Source of the DNA: Jackrogersella multiformis
Lineage: Eukaryota; Ascomycota; Sordariomycetes; Xylariales; Hypoxylaceae
DNA length: 64,000 nucleotides
NCBI GenBank assembly: GCA_902806575.1
Contig: CADCXD010000011.1
Location: forward strand, 2,666,001-2,730,000
Direction: 5' to 3'
The notes below the pieces were generated by a model. The model did no database searches. It saw only the letters and a list, made by a program, of their open reading frames with translations, and had not been told where the DNA came from. The first letter of the stretch is position 1; every line of letters starts with the position of its first letter. The translations under genes were made by a program, and so were the position numbers. Below, in pieces: positions 34,518 to 45,849 of this stretch.

Positions 34518-34743
34518 AACCTTACTCCATCAGACGTCCGATCGCGATGCTAACCTAGTAAAATGTATAATACCCCATAATACCCCTCGGCATTGCGACC
34601 GAGATAAAAACCGATTCTTCACCTAGGTACCTAGTCTAGTAGGTACGTAAAGGCCAGGCCAGGCCAAATCCAAAGCTTAAGAGGATTTCTCTCGAAGAAC
34701 TATTAACTAGGTACCCGGTATCTAACCAACGAACCAATCAACA

Positions 34744-36784
34744 ATGGATCACGATCCCGCGCGCCCGCTCTCGGACGCGGAATTCTACCTCGAAACAGAT
34801 CCGGAAACACCATATCTGGGCCTAGACACGAGCGCGTTCCCCTCGGCCGTCGCATCTCCGGACCCGCTGCTGGGCCCCTCGAACCACGACTACTTCCCGC
34901 TCGACCGTGAGTCGCTCGCCCAGGCCCTCGGCAAGGCCCAGGGCGGCAGCCAGATCTCGATCCATATGCAAATGCAGACGCGCGACATCACGGACCACGA
35001 CCGCGGCGCCGAAGAGGTGCTGCCGGACGCGATGCTGGAGCTCAGCGCAATCAGGAGCCGTAGCGCCGCGGCGGACCGAGTCCCGGATGAAGAGTCCGGC
35101 GGCGGCAACACGCCCGTAACCGGCTCGCAGGGCGTGCCGGCGGAGCTGGCGAACTTCGCGGCGGAGGTGGTGTTCGTGCTGGTGTGCACGTCGGGCCAGG
35201 TGATCTTCGCGCTGACGTACGGGCATGCCAACGTGGCGCAGCTGCCTCTCCGCGTAGCCCTGGGGCTGCCGGCGACGCAGACGCCGTGGGTGCTGGGCTC
35301 GGGGCTGCTGGCCAGCGGGCTGTCGGTGATCGTGGCGGGGTCGTTGGCGGACCTGGCGCCGCCGAAGCCGCTGATGGTGTGGGCCTTCGTCTGGAGTGCC
35401 GCGTGGCACGCCGTGGCCGCGGGCGCGGTGTCGCCGCGGCTGAAGGTGCTGTTTTTCATCTCCAGGGCCATGCAGGGCCTCTCGCTCGGCGTGCTGGTGT
35501 CGACGTCCATGAGTATCCTGGGCCGTGTGTATAAGCCTGGGGTTCGGAAGACGAGGGTTTTCTCGTTGAGTATGTAGTTTCTACTTTCTACAATTCTCCC
35601 TTTTCTTCTTCTTTTCTCCTTTTCGTCCTGTTCGGGGAACTACCAACTACGATTTCTTTCTACGTAAAGATGAATGACGACTGACTCAAATTTGTAGTGG
35701 CGGCCGGCGCCCCTTTCGGATTCTGGCTGGGCTGTCTGCACGGCGGCGCACTGAGCGCCCATCTGCCGTGGCTTTTCGGCAGCACGGCTATCTTCCTAGC
35801 TCTCGTCGCCGTCGCCGCGCATCTGTCGCTGCCAGACCTGACTCCTGCGAAGGATAGCCAGGACGCCGACGCACCCTCGCTGCGGCAGTTCGACTACGCC
35901 GGCGCCGCGCTCTCGTCCGTGGGCTGCGGCCTCGTGCTTTTCGGGCTGACGCAGGGGTCGTCGGCCAACTGGAATCCGTACACGTACTCTCTAATCATCG
36001 TAGGCCTCCTGATGTTTGTCGCGTTCGCGTTTGTCGAGCGCGGTGTCAAGAGGCCGTTAGTGCCGAACGAACTTTGGAAAACACCCGGATTTGCTGCTTT
36101 GCTAGTGGCGTACTTCCTCGGATTCGGGGGTTACAGTAAGTGTTCGACTGTTAGTCTATAGCCTCTCTTATCATATGGGTTAGGAAGGATGGAAGTGTTG
36201 ATGAAGCCCCTTTTCTAGCTGGTGCCTGGCAGTTCTATGCCGTCCAATTCTGGCAACGGTACCAAGGCGCGAGTCCGCTCACCGTGGCCTTATATATTTT
36301 GCCCAACGGTATTGTGGGCGTCCTGGCCGCGTGGATTGTATCTAAGACGCTACATGTGTTTCCGGGGCACTGGATCATGACGGCTAGTATGGTAGCTTTT
36401 GGCATGGGGCCAGTCTTTTTCCTGCCGCAGACACCGGACACATCCTACTGGGCGCTGTCGTTGCCGGGAGTGGTGTTAGCAACGTTCGGTCCCGATATGA
36501 GCTTCGCGGCGGCAGCTATCTTCATCACGTCCAGCGTGCCACGGTCATACCAGGGGTCCGCGGGAGCGCTATTAGTCACGGTGCAGAACCTAACATCGGC
36601 CATCATGACATCAATCTCAGACTCTATCGGTGTTAGGGTCGACCAGCTGCCATCGGGCGAGATCGGACTCGAGGGGTTAAGGGCCATTTGGTGGTTTGGA
36701 CTTGGGTCTGCTATGACGGGAGCGCTGATCACTGCTACCATGGTGAGGATCCCCAAGGCGGAGGAAAAGGAACACGTGCAGTGA
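34744..36784 (+). CDS. MFS transporter, DHA2-type, GC-rich
   Basis: Three exons: 34744-35569, 35698-36135, 36219-36784, giving 609 aa. It starts with a 135-residue cytosolic, acidic/Ser-rich tail. Hydrophobic segments follow in a 12-14-helix MFS pattern, including EVVFVLVCTSGQVIFALTYG, GSGLLASGLSVIVAGSLADL, a motif-C-like AAGAPFGFWLGCLHGGAL after the first intron, and QFYAVQFWQRYQGASPLTVALYILPNG after the second. It resembles fungal DHA2 permeases in which the second half reads LPNGIVGVLAAW and SVPRSYQGSAGALLVTVQNL. Introns of 128 and 83 nt restore frame (SLM-AAG, GGYTG-AWQ). It is distinct in sequence from the transporter at 26.4 kb. Exon 1 is strikingly GC-rich with C/G third positions, unlike the AT-rich flank. 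Substrate unknown. Confidence 0.87.
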
Positions 36785-39700
36785 TGGGCGGGAAAATGTG
36801 AATTGGATATTCCAACAATATCTATGGGTGGGCGCTATTGAAAAAAGGGGATTGGATGTAATTACGAGTAATGGTCAGGGGTTATAATATGGGTATACAT
36901 AAACCGGGGGTATAAGGACCTAAAATGAATGAATTAATAGGAAAGAATAGGAATATTCAATAGGGGTAAGGGGTTAATTAGTCATTTATTATCTGTGAAA
37001 GGAACAAAGGCTATTCTGGTACTAAGTTATAATTGTGAGTTCGGCGAGTACCTAGGTAGTTTCCAAGCTATCTTGAAGTTGTTTGAATAGGTACCTAAGT
37101 GAAGGTCATTCTCAACCGCAAGGGTTGGTAATGGTCGCGACGGCTTGTATGGCGGAGCGCTTCTACATGGGTAATGACATCTTGATGGAATCGTCTATGA
37201 CCGGAACTTACAATAAAGTTGTAAATATTCCTTCGTTCTAGAGATGTATATGCGCTTACTAGCGGCGTGCTATTCATCTCCTCATATAGATAAAGAGGGC
37301 TTAAAGGGATGCCTTCTAAGCCAGACCGGTTATTTACCTACATATCGACAGCCGATTGAAGGATTTTACGGTATACCAAGCCTTATAGTCGTAGATGAGT
37401 TCGAAATGCCTTGCGGAGTAACGGGTCTACTCACTATTTCGATCCTCTGCGCCACGTTGAATACCTAGGGTAGGATTGCACGGAACTTTAGGCACTCTGC
37501 TAATTGGTTGCGAGGAAGATGCTAGTTAGTCTAAGAAGTACTTAAACGGCGTAGTTCAATATACATGATATAAGTACGAGGGACGTTGAGTGTTGTTGGT
37601 CATCTAGTGAATAACCTGCCCAGGTAGTCAGCCAAAGCGTTAATTGCTTGTAGAGCCAGCGGAGCCCATCTGTATGATTTCGACACGGTATATAGCCGGT
37701 CAAGATGACTATGGTTATAATGAAGATGTATCTAAACTTGATCTCTAAACCATTTAGACAAGGTGAGTGGTGAGAGATATATGGTCCTCGGAATAGATAC
37801 GCGCTCCAATGAGAAGGGTTCACATCTGTAACACCTATTTAGAGACTATTCAAGGACTTTGATGGCTGTGCGAGTCTCGGGCATAATATGAAACACCACG
37901 ATGCTTGTTTAAACCACAGCTTTCGGGTCCCTGCGCGAGGAATAGGCGCTAGACCTCGGGAGTGTCTTGAGTTCATTCTGAATCCAGTATAAATACCTAA
38001 GTAGATAGGAGGTCGACGGGGCGGGCGTTTCAGCTGCCAAGAATCTAGACTTGAGTTGTTTCAACACCACGCTGGGGCTGAGAAGATCTTTATTGGAAGA
38101 GAATCCCGATACAGATATGTAAGTCTGAATGTTTGATAGACTAGACCTTAGAATACATACATAGAGAGATCTTAAGGGATAACGTACCGAGAACACAGTC
38201 ACATCTTCATTGCTGTTGCAAGTCCTACTTCTGTACCTACCTAAGTGCCTAAGGAGGTTTCGATTGGACAGCAGTAAAAATGACCGTGTCGTGCATATTT
38301 CCGCATGCAGGCGGCCTCTCTACTCTCGTCCTGAGTGCGGCGTCACATCTTAGGTTCACAAGAACCAATCACCCGTCGGCATTAACATTACTGGCAATAT
38401 ATTTGTCTGACGAGCCGCGCAATGCTCATAATCCCGTAATCCATAATTCATAATATAATGACTAGCCTCAGGATGCCGATTCTTGCTGGGTATTTACGAA
38501 CTCCACCCGATAGTATAATGAGTCTCATGTCATCACTCACCAAGATGACATTATATATACATAAGCGTCATCGTGGTTGGGTTTTGGAATATTGGAAGAT
38601 TTAACACGAATAGGTCGGATAGAGCGGATTTGCGTCGACGTTTGACAGTTAGCGCTTAAGGCCGTATGTTGTAAGAGTTGAAGCAGGTATCTAGTGTACC
38701 TAGGAGGTAGGAGGAGGTAGGCATCCAAGAACGATGATGAAATGAATGAATGGAATCTTGGAAGGGCCTGAAGGGTTAAACTGATTGAAGAAAGCTCCTG
38801 GGGCTGGAACAGTACCCTAGGTAGGTATGGATCTAAAATAGGTAGCGTTTGTGCTACGTGCTACTGTGCTCTGTGCTACAGTAACTAAAGTTTGACTAGC
38901 CTATTGAATTCTCTCTGCTGCGCCTCTTTTTACGCCTCTCGCAACCACCTTCACTTACCTAGGTACATACTAGGTACGTACCTAGTGTAGGTACCCGGGA
39001 AAATCGGCACAAGCTTGGGGTTACCTTGGTACTTGAATACATTTTCATACATAGGTGTGTAAGAAATTATTAGCAAAGGACCACGCAATGAAATGCAGAT
39101 CTGAGTCGGGTGCTTCGTCATCATCTTTTATTATATTTTATTGGCAATATAATCCATTCACTTACATTTACATTCACTTACACTCATACATTTCCTTTCT
39201 CGTTTCTCTGTCCTTTTTTTATTCGGCAACACACATGTACTACTAGAAGGTCATCTAAGATTCGATTACCGGAGGAGCTTGGAGCAGGAAGGAACCGCAT
39301 TCCAGGAAGGTACACTGGCTAACACAACTCTTGATTTGCTTGGCAACTTGGCAACTAAAGCTTAGCATCGATTCAAGGAAAGCTGAACCGCCCGGCTCTT
39401 TTTAAACTATCAGACTATTTCCGTTTCCAGCTCATAGTCGTCTTGGCATTACAGGCTGGTCCTGGGGTCTTCTGGGGTTGTTGGATCCGATCGATACCGT
39501 TTAACCTGTTTCATCTTATTTTATTTTTATTTTTATTTTTATTTTATTTACACCTACCTAAAAGTAAGTACCTACCCAGCTATTATTATTGCTCATACCT
39601 AGTCCTAGTCCTAGTCCTTCCCTACTAACCTACCGCATAGCCTCTTTGTTCCTCTCCTTCTCACCACCTCTAAGCGTCTGCCTAGGTGGTTCCTTTATTA

Positions 39701-39973
39701 TCTTCTACATATTCGTTCGAGATACTTTCTTTCTCTTACGTCTTTTTACATCTCTCTTTTTCTTTCCTCGGGATACCTACCTAGGTACGTAGGGTACTCA
39801 TCCTAAAGGATAACCAAGCCGCGTCATCATCCTGATACCCTGAACGGATAACTCCCGGCGACCCCCACGAAATTCTTGGCCTACATTCTCTCGCTGGCGA
39901 ATTTATTTTATCCTCGAAACTTGCTTCGATTTTAATTCACCTAATATTCCGTGGTATATCCTAAACCCGAAGT
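36785..39973. other. 3.2-kb gene-poor interval
   Basis: No supported gene; the short frames present lack domains. It contains CCTAGGTA motifs (37049, 38234, 38698, 38816, 38956-38995, 39776). The last 500 bp are a T/C-rich leader with TTTTTA repeats (about 39515-39549) and CCTAGT x3 (39598-39615), probably the promoter and 5' UTR of the yapsin gene. Confidence 0.5.
38956..38995. repeat. Dispersed CCTAGGTA palindromes, cluster
   Basis: Four partial copies in 40 bp: TTACCTAGGTACAT, ACTAGGTACGTACCTAG and TGTAGGTACC. Same motif class as at 8101 and 32652. Confidence 0.7.
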
Positions 39974-41555
39974 ATGAAAACTGTTGCGACGCTCGCGACG
40001 GGGGCACTATTTGCCTCCTTCGCCCAGGCGCAAGTTGTCCAGTGGGATATCGTGAGGAAACACACAGGACCCAAAGTCACCAAGCGAAGTGGCACTTTTA
40101 CAGAGGTCATCACAAATGAGAAGCTTAGAGGAGGCTACTTCGCCTCCTGTCAGGTCGGAACACCTGGCCAGAACCTGACTTTACAACTGGATACGGGATC
40201 GAGTGATATCTGGGTACCTTCGAGCAGCTCAAGCGTTTGCGAGCAAACCGCCAGCAACGATGGCTGCACCCTTGGATCTTGTAAGTAACCTTGTGGTAAC
40301 TTTGGGAGGGACGAGCAAGACAGGGGAAATATGGAAATATATCCAATGATGCCTTGATCGCTAATACATATGTCTTGTTTTAGTTGACGAGAGCGCATCC
40401 TCTAGCACCACCATCGTGGGCGAAGACCAATTTAGCATTTCATACGTCGACGGCAGCCATTCGAGAGGCGATTACATCACAGAGGCTTTCGAAATCGGTG
40501 GTGCTTCATTAAGTAACATGACTATGGGTCTTGGCCAATCCACAGACATCCCGTACGGCCTTGTTGGCGTTGGATACACGTTGAACGAAGCTATCATCGG
40601 CACCACTCATTCTAGCTCATCTCAATACGACAACCTCCCCCTATTGATGCAGAAGCAAGGTCTCATTGCCACCAACGCCTACAGCTTGTGGTTGAACGAT
40701 CTAGACGCGAGCACCGGTAGCATCCTATTTGGCGGGATCGACACGGAAAAGTATCGTGGCGACCTGAGCCGTATCGATGTGCAAAAAGACCCCCAATCGA
40801 ACGCTTTTACCTCATTCACCGTCTCCATGACATCCTTACAGGCGACCTCTTCATCCGGCACCGATACGCTAACTTCATCGACGTTCCCCATCCCCGTCGT
40901 CCTAGACTCTGGCACTACCTTCAGCTACTTGCCAACCGACCTGGCGGAGCAGATCTGGAACGAGGTAGGCGCCGAGTACTATAGCCAGGTTGGAGTTGCG
41001 CTGCTCCCTTGCAGCATGGAGAACAGCGCTGGGCACTTCTCGTTTGGGTTTGGTGGCTCTGGCGGTCCCGTCATCAACATTACGATGGACGAGCTTGTCC
41101 TGCCATTGACTACTGGTCAAGCTGTCACTTTCCCAAGCGGGCAGTATCGCGGCCAGGAAGCGTGCCAATTTGGCGTCCAGAACTTCAGCAGCGATAGCGT
41201 CTCGTACCTCCTAGGCGACACCTTTATGCGATCGGCCTACGTCGTCTACGACTTAGTCAACAATCAAATTGGGCTTGCGCCTACAGACTTCAACGCCACC
41301 ACATCCAACGTTGTCGCATTCGCCAGCTCGGGTGCTCAGATTCCATCAGCTACCGCCGCGCCTAACCAGGCCGAGGCCACTCAGTCCAGCGCGTCCTCGT
41401 CGTCAGGGTCATTGGGTGCGAGCGGTGGTTTCCAAAACGATAAGACATCAGGTGGTTCCTCGCTGCCGCCTGCTTTCGATTCTTCTAGGATAGCTGTCAT
41501 GGGCGCCAGCATGGGACTCGTGATGGTGGGCAGCGGATTTTTCCTCCTTTTTTAG
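39974..41555 (+). CDS. GPI-anchored aspartic protease, yapsin/OpsB type
   Basis: Two exons, 39974-40280 and 40384-41555 (103-nt intron, branch CGCTAATAC), giving 492 aa. A pepsin-fold protease with both active-site aspartates: DTGSS (Asp 73) and DSGTT (Asp 277). An N-terminal signal peptide (ALFASFAQA) is followed by a short propeptide ending in KR (37-38), a Kex2-type processing site. The C-terminal part is Ser/Ala/Thr-rich with a final hydrophobic helix (IAVMGASMGLVMVGSGFFLLF region) and a small-residue omega-site zone, which is a GPI-attachment signal. Yapsins process cell-wall and secreted proteins at the plasma membrane. The propeptide is unusually short (about 18 residues after the signal). 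The anchor would be added by the transamidase whose PIG-S subunit is encoded at 8.3 kb. Confidence 0.92.
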
Positions 41556-42415
41556 AGGCATGTACCACGAATCTGGGCGTTTGGGTTAAGGCCGAATTGT
41601 GCATTATTATGTTATCATCATGTTTGCGTATCTATCACATCAGGCTGGTGCATTCCGAATAAGACTGGGAGGTAAATGGCTTAGCATTCCGCGCATAGTG
41701 GCGAACAAAGGCATAGACGATTTGTATATAACGAGGGGTTCTGGAAAGCAAACGTTGGAACCAAGCAACGCTGGAAATCTCACGAAGACTTAAGGGGATA
41801 AAGACTCTGTAGAAGAGCTGTTCTGAGCTCAGGAGACTAGGTCTAGGTAGTCGGTATTTTTAGCGGACAGTGAGGCTTATCATCGTGTTTATAGAAGCAT
41901 TGCTAGAAAAGATTTATATCTGGATATGGATGTGTATGAGGTATATAAACGATGAACATAATCCTGAAGAGTAGAGAGAAATATCTAGGTAGGAGGTAGG
42001 TACCTAGGTAGACACTTGGCAGTAGTGACTACTACCTCATCTTGAGAAGTGCACCAATAGAATAGTAGGTACGATCCATAGCTTAATTATTAAAGTCTGA
42101 TCTTCCAATTGATGCGTTCCAAGGTCGTGGTTCCAAGGTCGTGAGTGGTCCACAGAAGGCGGGGCGGGATTTAATTGGTCGATAAGGCGTTATCTCTGCT
42201 TAAACAGCCCATAAAATTTGTTTGGCTTCGATTTTGTGACTTCTATTTGTGATTTTGTGATTTTGTGTTGAGAAAATAAGAAACAGTAGACTACCTACCC
42301 AAGGTATCTTAGGCACCACAGGGGACTGTTTTTCTCATTCGTTCATTATTCGATCTTACAAAATATAAAATATAAAATCCTCACCTTTCATTCCTCCCTC
42401 TGCGCTTCCTTCACC
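41556..42415. other. Intergenic, promoter of MEF1
   Basis: 860 bp. It holds the yapsin 3' flank, a compound CCTAGGTA motif (41985-42011), repeated TTCCAAGGTCGTG-like units near 42117-42142, and the leader of MEF1. No gene is seen. Confidence 0.55.
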
Positions 42416-45085
42416 ATGAAGGTCCAGAGAGCTGTGGCTGTCCTCAATGACAGTCGCATCTTAGGATCGAGATGCAGCGCTCGCTTCCTCGGTGTAGGCT
42501 CCAGGGCTCCGGGCTCTAGCTTACCTGCGCAGCTGATCGCCGCTCCATTGCGCATTGAAGGGCGAAGATATTTCAACCTTACGAAACCCAGATATGCTGT
42601 TGCGAGTGCTGCTGCTAGCGCTGCGTAAATTTCCCTTCTTTTTTCTTATATTCCCTTTCTAGTTTTACTCCGAGTGTGTAGAGGGGCTGACCTCTGATCT
42701 ACACTGCTGTAGGTTGAAGAAGGCTGCGGAGGAGGCCTCAAATCTTACCCCCGAAGCAGTCTTTCAGAAGATGAGCCCCGAAGAAAAGAAGCGACTGTCG
42801 AGAGTGCGCAACATTGGTATTGCCGTATGTCGCAGTTGATACCTGGGGAGAAGAGGAGAAAGGGGGTATACTAAACATGAGGAATAGGCACATATCGACA
42901 GCGGGAAGACCACTGTTACCGAACGAGTACTATTCTATACCGGTCGAATCAAGGCTATACACGAAGTTCGAGGTAGGGACGGCGCCGGCGCAAAGATGGA
43001 CTCTATGGAACTTGAACGAGAGAAGGGAATTACTATCCAGTCCGCAGCCACATTCTGTGATTGGAAGAAGGTCGAGCATGACAAGGAAGAGACATACCAC
43101 ATCAACTTGATCGATACCCCCGGCCATATCGACTTTACCATCGAGGTCGAGCGTGCCCTGAGAGTCTTAGATGGCGCTGTCATGATCCTCTGCGCCGTCA
43201 GCAGTGTTCAGTCTCAGACTATCACCGTCGACAGGCAGATGAAGCGATATAATATTCCTCGAATAAGTTTTGTGAATAAGATGGACCGAATGGGTGCCAA
43301 CCCCTGGAAGGCCGTCGAGCAGATCAACACCAAGTTAAAGATCCCCGCCGCCGCCATCCAAATACCCATTGGCACCGAGGAACTATTCAAGGGCGTCGTC
43401 GACTTGATAGAGATGAAGGCCATCTATAGCGAGGGACCCAAAGGCACAATTGTTCGAACCGGCCCTGTACCCGAAGATCTAAAGGAGTTTGCAGAACAGA
43501 AGCGCCAGCAGCTGATCGAGAAGCTTGCGGACGTTGATGATGAAATCGCCGAGATTTTCTTAGAGGAGGGTACACCAACCAACAAGCAAATCAGCGACGC
43601 CATTCGCAGGTCGACTATCGCCTTGAAGTTCACACCCGTCATGATGGGATCTGCCCTGGCAGACAAGTCTATCCAGCCCTTGCTTGATGCTGTTTGCGAC
43701 TACCTACCAAACCCTGCCGACGTCGAGAACGTGGCCTTGGATCGATCCAAGAACGAGGAGCAGACTAAGCTGGTTCCCTACAACTCGCTCCCGTTTGTCG
43801 GCTTGGCTTTCAAGCTCGAAGAGAACAACTACGGCCAGCTCACCTACATTCGAGTCTACCAGGGCACACTAAAGAAGGGCACCTGGCTGTTCAATTCGCG
43901 AACCGACAAGAAGGTCAGGATTCCCCGTATCGTGCGAATGCACTCCAACGAGTTGGAAGACGTCGCCGAGATCGGTGCCGGTGAGATTTGCGCCGTGTTC
44001 GGTGTCGATTGCGCCTCCGGCGATACCTTCACGGATGGAAACTTGCCCTATACCATGTCTTCCATGTTCGTGCCCGACGCTGTCATGTCGCTATCTATCA
44101 AGCCCAAGAAGAGCACGGACGCCGACAACTTCAGTAAGGCTATGAACCGATTCCAGCGTGAAGATCCCACCTTCAGACTATACGTCGACGACGAGAGCGA
44201 GGAGACGATCATCTCGGGCATGGGCGAGTTGCACTTGGAAATCTACATCGAGCGTCTACGACGTGAATACAAGGTCGAGTGCATCACCGGCCAGCCCCGA
44301 GTCGCGTACCGCGAAACCATCGGCAACAGGGCCGATTTCGACTACCTGCTGAAGAGGCAGACTGGTGGACCTGGTGATTTTGCTCGCGTCGGCGGCTGGA
44401 TCGACCCGAACCCAGAGCCAGAGAAGAATAGTTTCGAGAACCAGGTCGTCGGCGGTGCCATCCCTGATAAGTTTATCTCAGCCTGTGGCAAGGGATTCGA
44501 AATCGCATGCGAGAAGGGCCCGCTGCTGGGCCACAAGGTCATCGGGGCGCGCATGGTGGTTAACGACGGCGCAACACACGTGACAGATTCTTCAGATTAC
44601 GCGTTCAGTCTGGCGGCGCAGATGGCGTTCCGCAAGGTGTTCCCGGAGGCGGGCGGGCAGGTGTTGGAGCCGCTGATGAAGACTACCATCATGGCGCCGA
44701 ACGAGTTCCAGGGAAATATCCTCACGCTGATGAACAAGCGCAACGCGACCATCATCGACACGGAGATCGGGGCCGAGGACTTTACCCTGATCGCGGATTG
44801 CAGTTTGAACGCTATGTTCGGATTCAGCACGCAACTGAGGGCCGCTACTCAGGGCAAGGGCGAGTTCAGCATGGAATTCTCGCATTATTCTCCTGCGCCG
44901 CCGCATTTGCAGTATGTTCTTGTTCCTTTTTCTTCGTTTTTACCGTTTCTGCTACCTCTTACGTCCTTATGGAGTGTATATATAATATGGTTGAATAAGC
45001 AACGAGAATATTTACTAATTATTTCTACAGGAAAGAGTTGATTGCCAAGTACCAGAAGGAACTCGAAGCCAAGAGGACGAAGTAA
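42416..45085 (+). CDS. MEF1: Mitochondrial translation elongation factor G1
   Basis: Four exons: 42416-42624, 42713-42824, 42888-44911, 45031-45085, giving 799 aa. EF-G1 is the GTPase that drives ribosome translocation in mitochondria. The N-terminus is a basic, Arg/Ala/Ser-rich presequence (first ~70 residues). GTPase motifs: G1 AHIDSGKTT (108-116, recovered across intron 2), switch/G2 region REKGITIQSAA, G3 DTPGHIDF, G4 NKMDR. Later domains are complete: RVYQGTLKKG, MGELHLEIYIERLRREY, and the domain IV/V blocks FEIACEKGPLLG and GEFSMEFSHY. The C-terminus QKELIAKYQKELEAKRTK is on its own 55-nt exon after a 119-nt intron (branch TTACTAATT). The start context CACCATGA is favourable. This is a conserved single-copy housekeeping gene in fungi. 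Confidence 0.96.
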
Positions 45086-45849
45086 AAATCTTCCATATCG
45101 GATCCGATTCTACCATCCTAGCCGGCGCTCTCGAAATATTACGCCGTATTAGGATGCGGGAGGTGGTTTTTCATTGCCGGCTTGTTACTGGCACAGGGTA
45201 CCCGGGGGAACCGGCGTTTTCTCTTCAATGCTTTTCGATGGACCATACTCATGCCACGAAATCGCAACGATAATTACGCGATGTACAATATAATGCGATG
45301 ACATACTATGGTGTGCCAATAGAGGCTGCATATAAAAACACTTATATGCAACATGAAGGATCGACGACGTGTCGTATCGGTTATACACTCATCCTAACGT
45401 GGACAAGGAAGGAATAGGAAAAATAAAAGGCATCGGTGCCTACTTGAAATGGGCGGGTGTTATAAATGCTTAGGAGGTAGGTACCTAGGCAGGTATACAT
45501 GAGCATAGAGAAAGGATCCAGGAAATGAAAATTAAGAAACTCTTCGCTCTATTTTTTCAAGACTAGTATGTAAATAATACTCTTGGTGGTTTCCCAAGAT
45601 CTCTAGATTGGTATCATTGAGCCCAGAACACGATTTTCGGTCTTACTCCTCTTTTAACTTTATTTCCCCCTTTTTTGGCCCCTCCATGCTTTTTGTAAAC
45701 CCCCCTCCCCTCCTCCTCGTCCTTTTTATGTTCAGGGCCGGACCAACCCAACGTCATTGCTGTGTCCGTCCGAGCAAGAGATATACATTTAAACTTACCG
45801 AGCAAGAGCTGTATCTCCCTTTTTCCATCCCATCCATCCAACGGACATC
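45086..45849. other. Convergent gap between MEF1 and LYS12
   Basis: 764 bp forming the 3' flanks of both genes. A CCTAGG-type motif lies at about 45474-45496. A T/C-rich stretch precedes the LYS12 stop. Nothing else is supported. Confidence 0.55.

Larger units (their letters stand above)
29620..34743. other. 5.1-kb gene desert
   Basis: The largest gene-free stretch of the window, AT-rich, between the peroxygenase and the second DHA2 gene. It contains the promoter of the peroxygenase on its left. It carries CCTAGGTA motifs (30808-30827, 32652-32674, 34622), a hairpin at about 32090-32160, and two headless open frames (33041-33358 plus, 34332-34517 minus). Nothing resembling an intact transposase or reverse transcriptase was seen. 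Confidence 0.5.
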
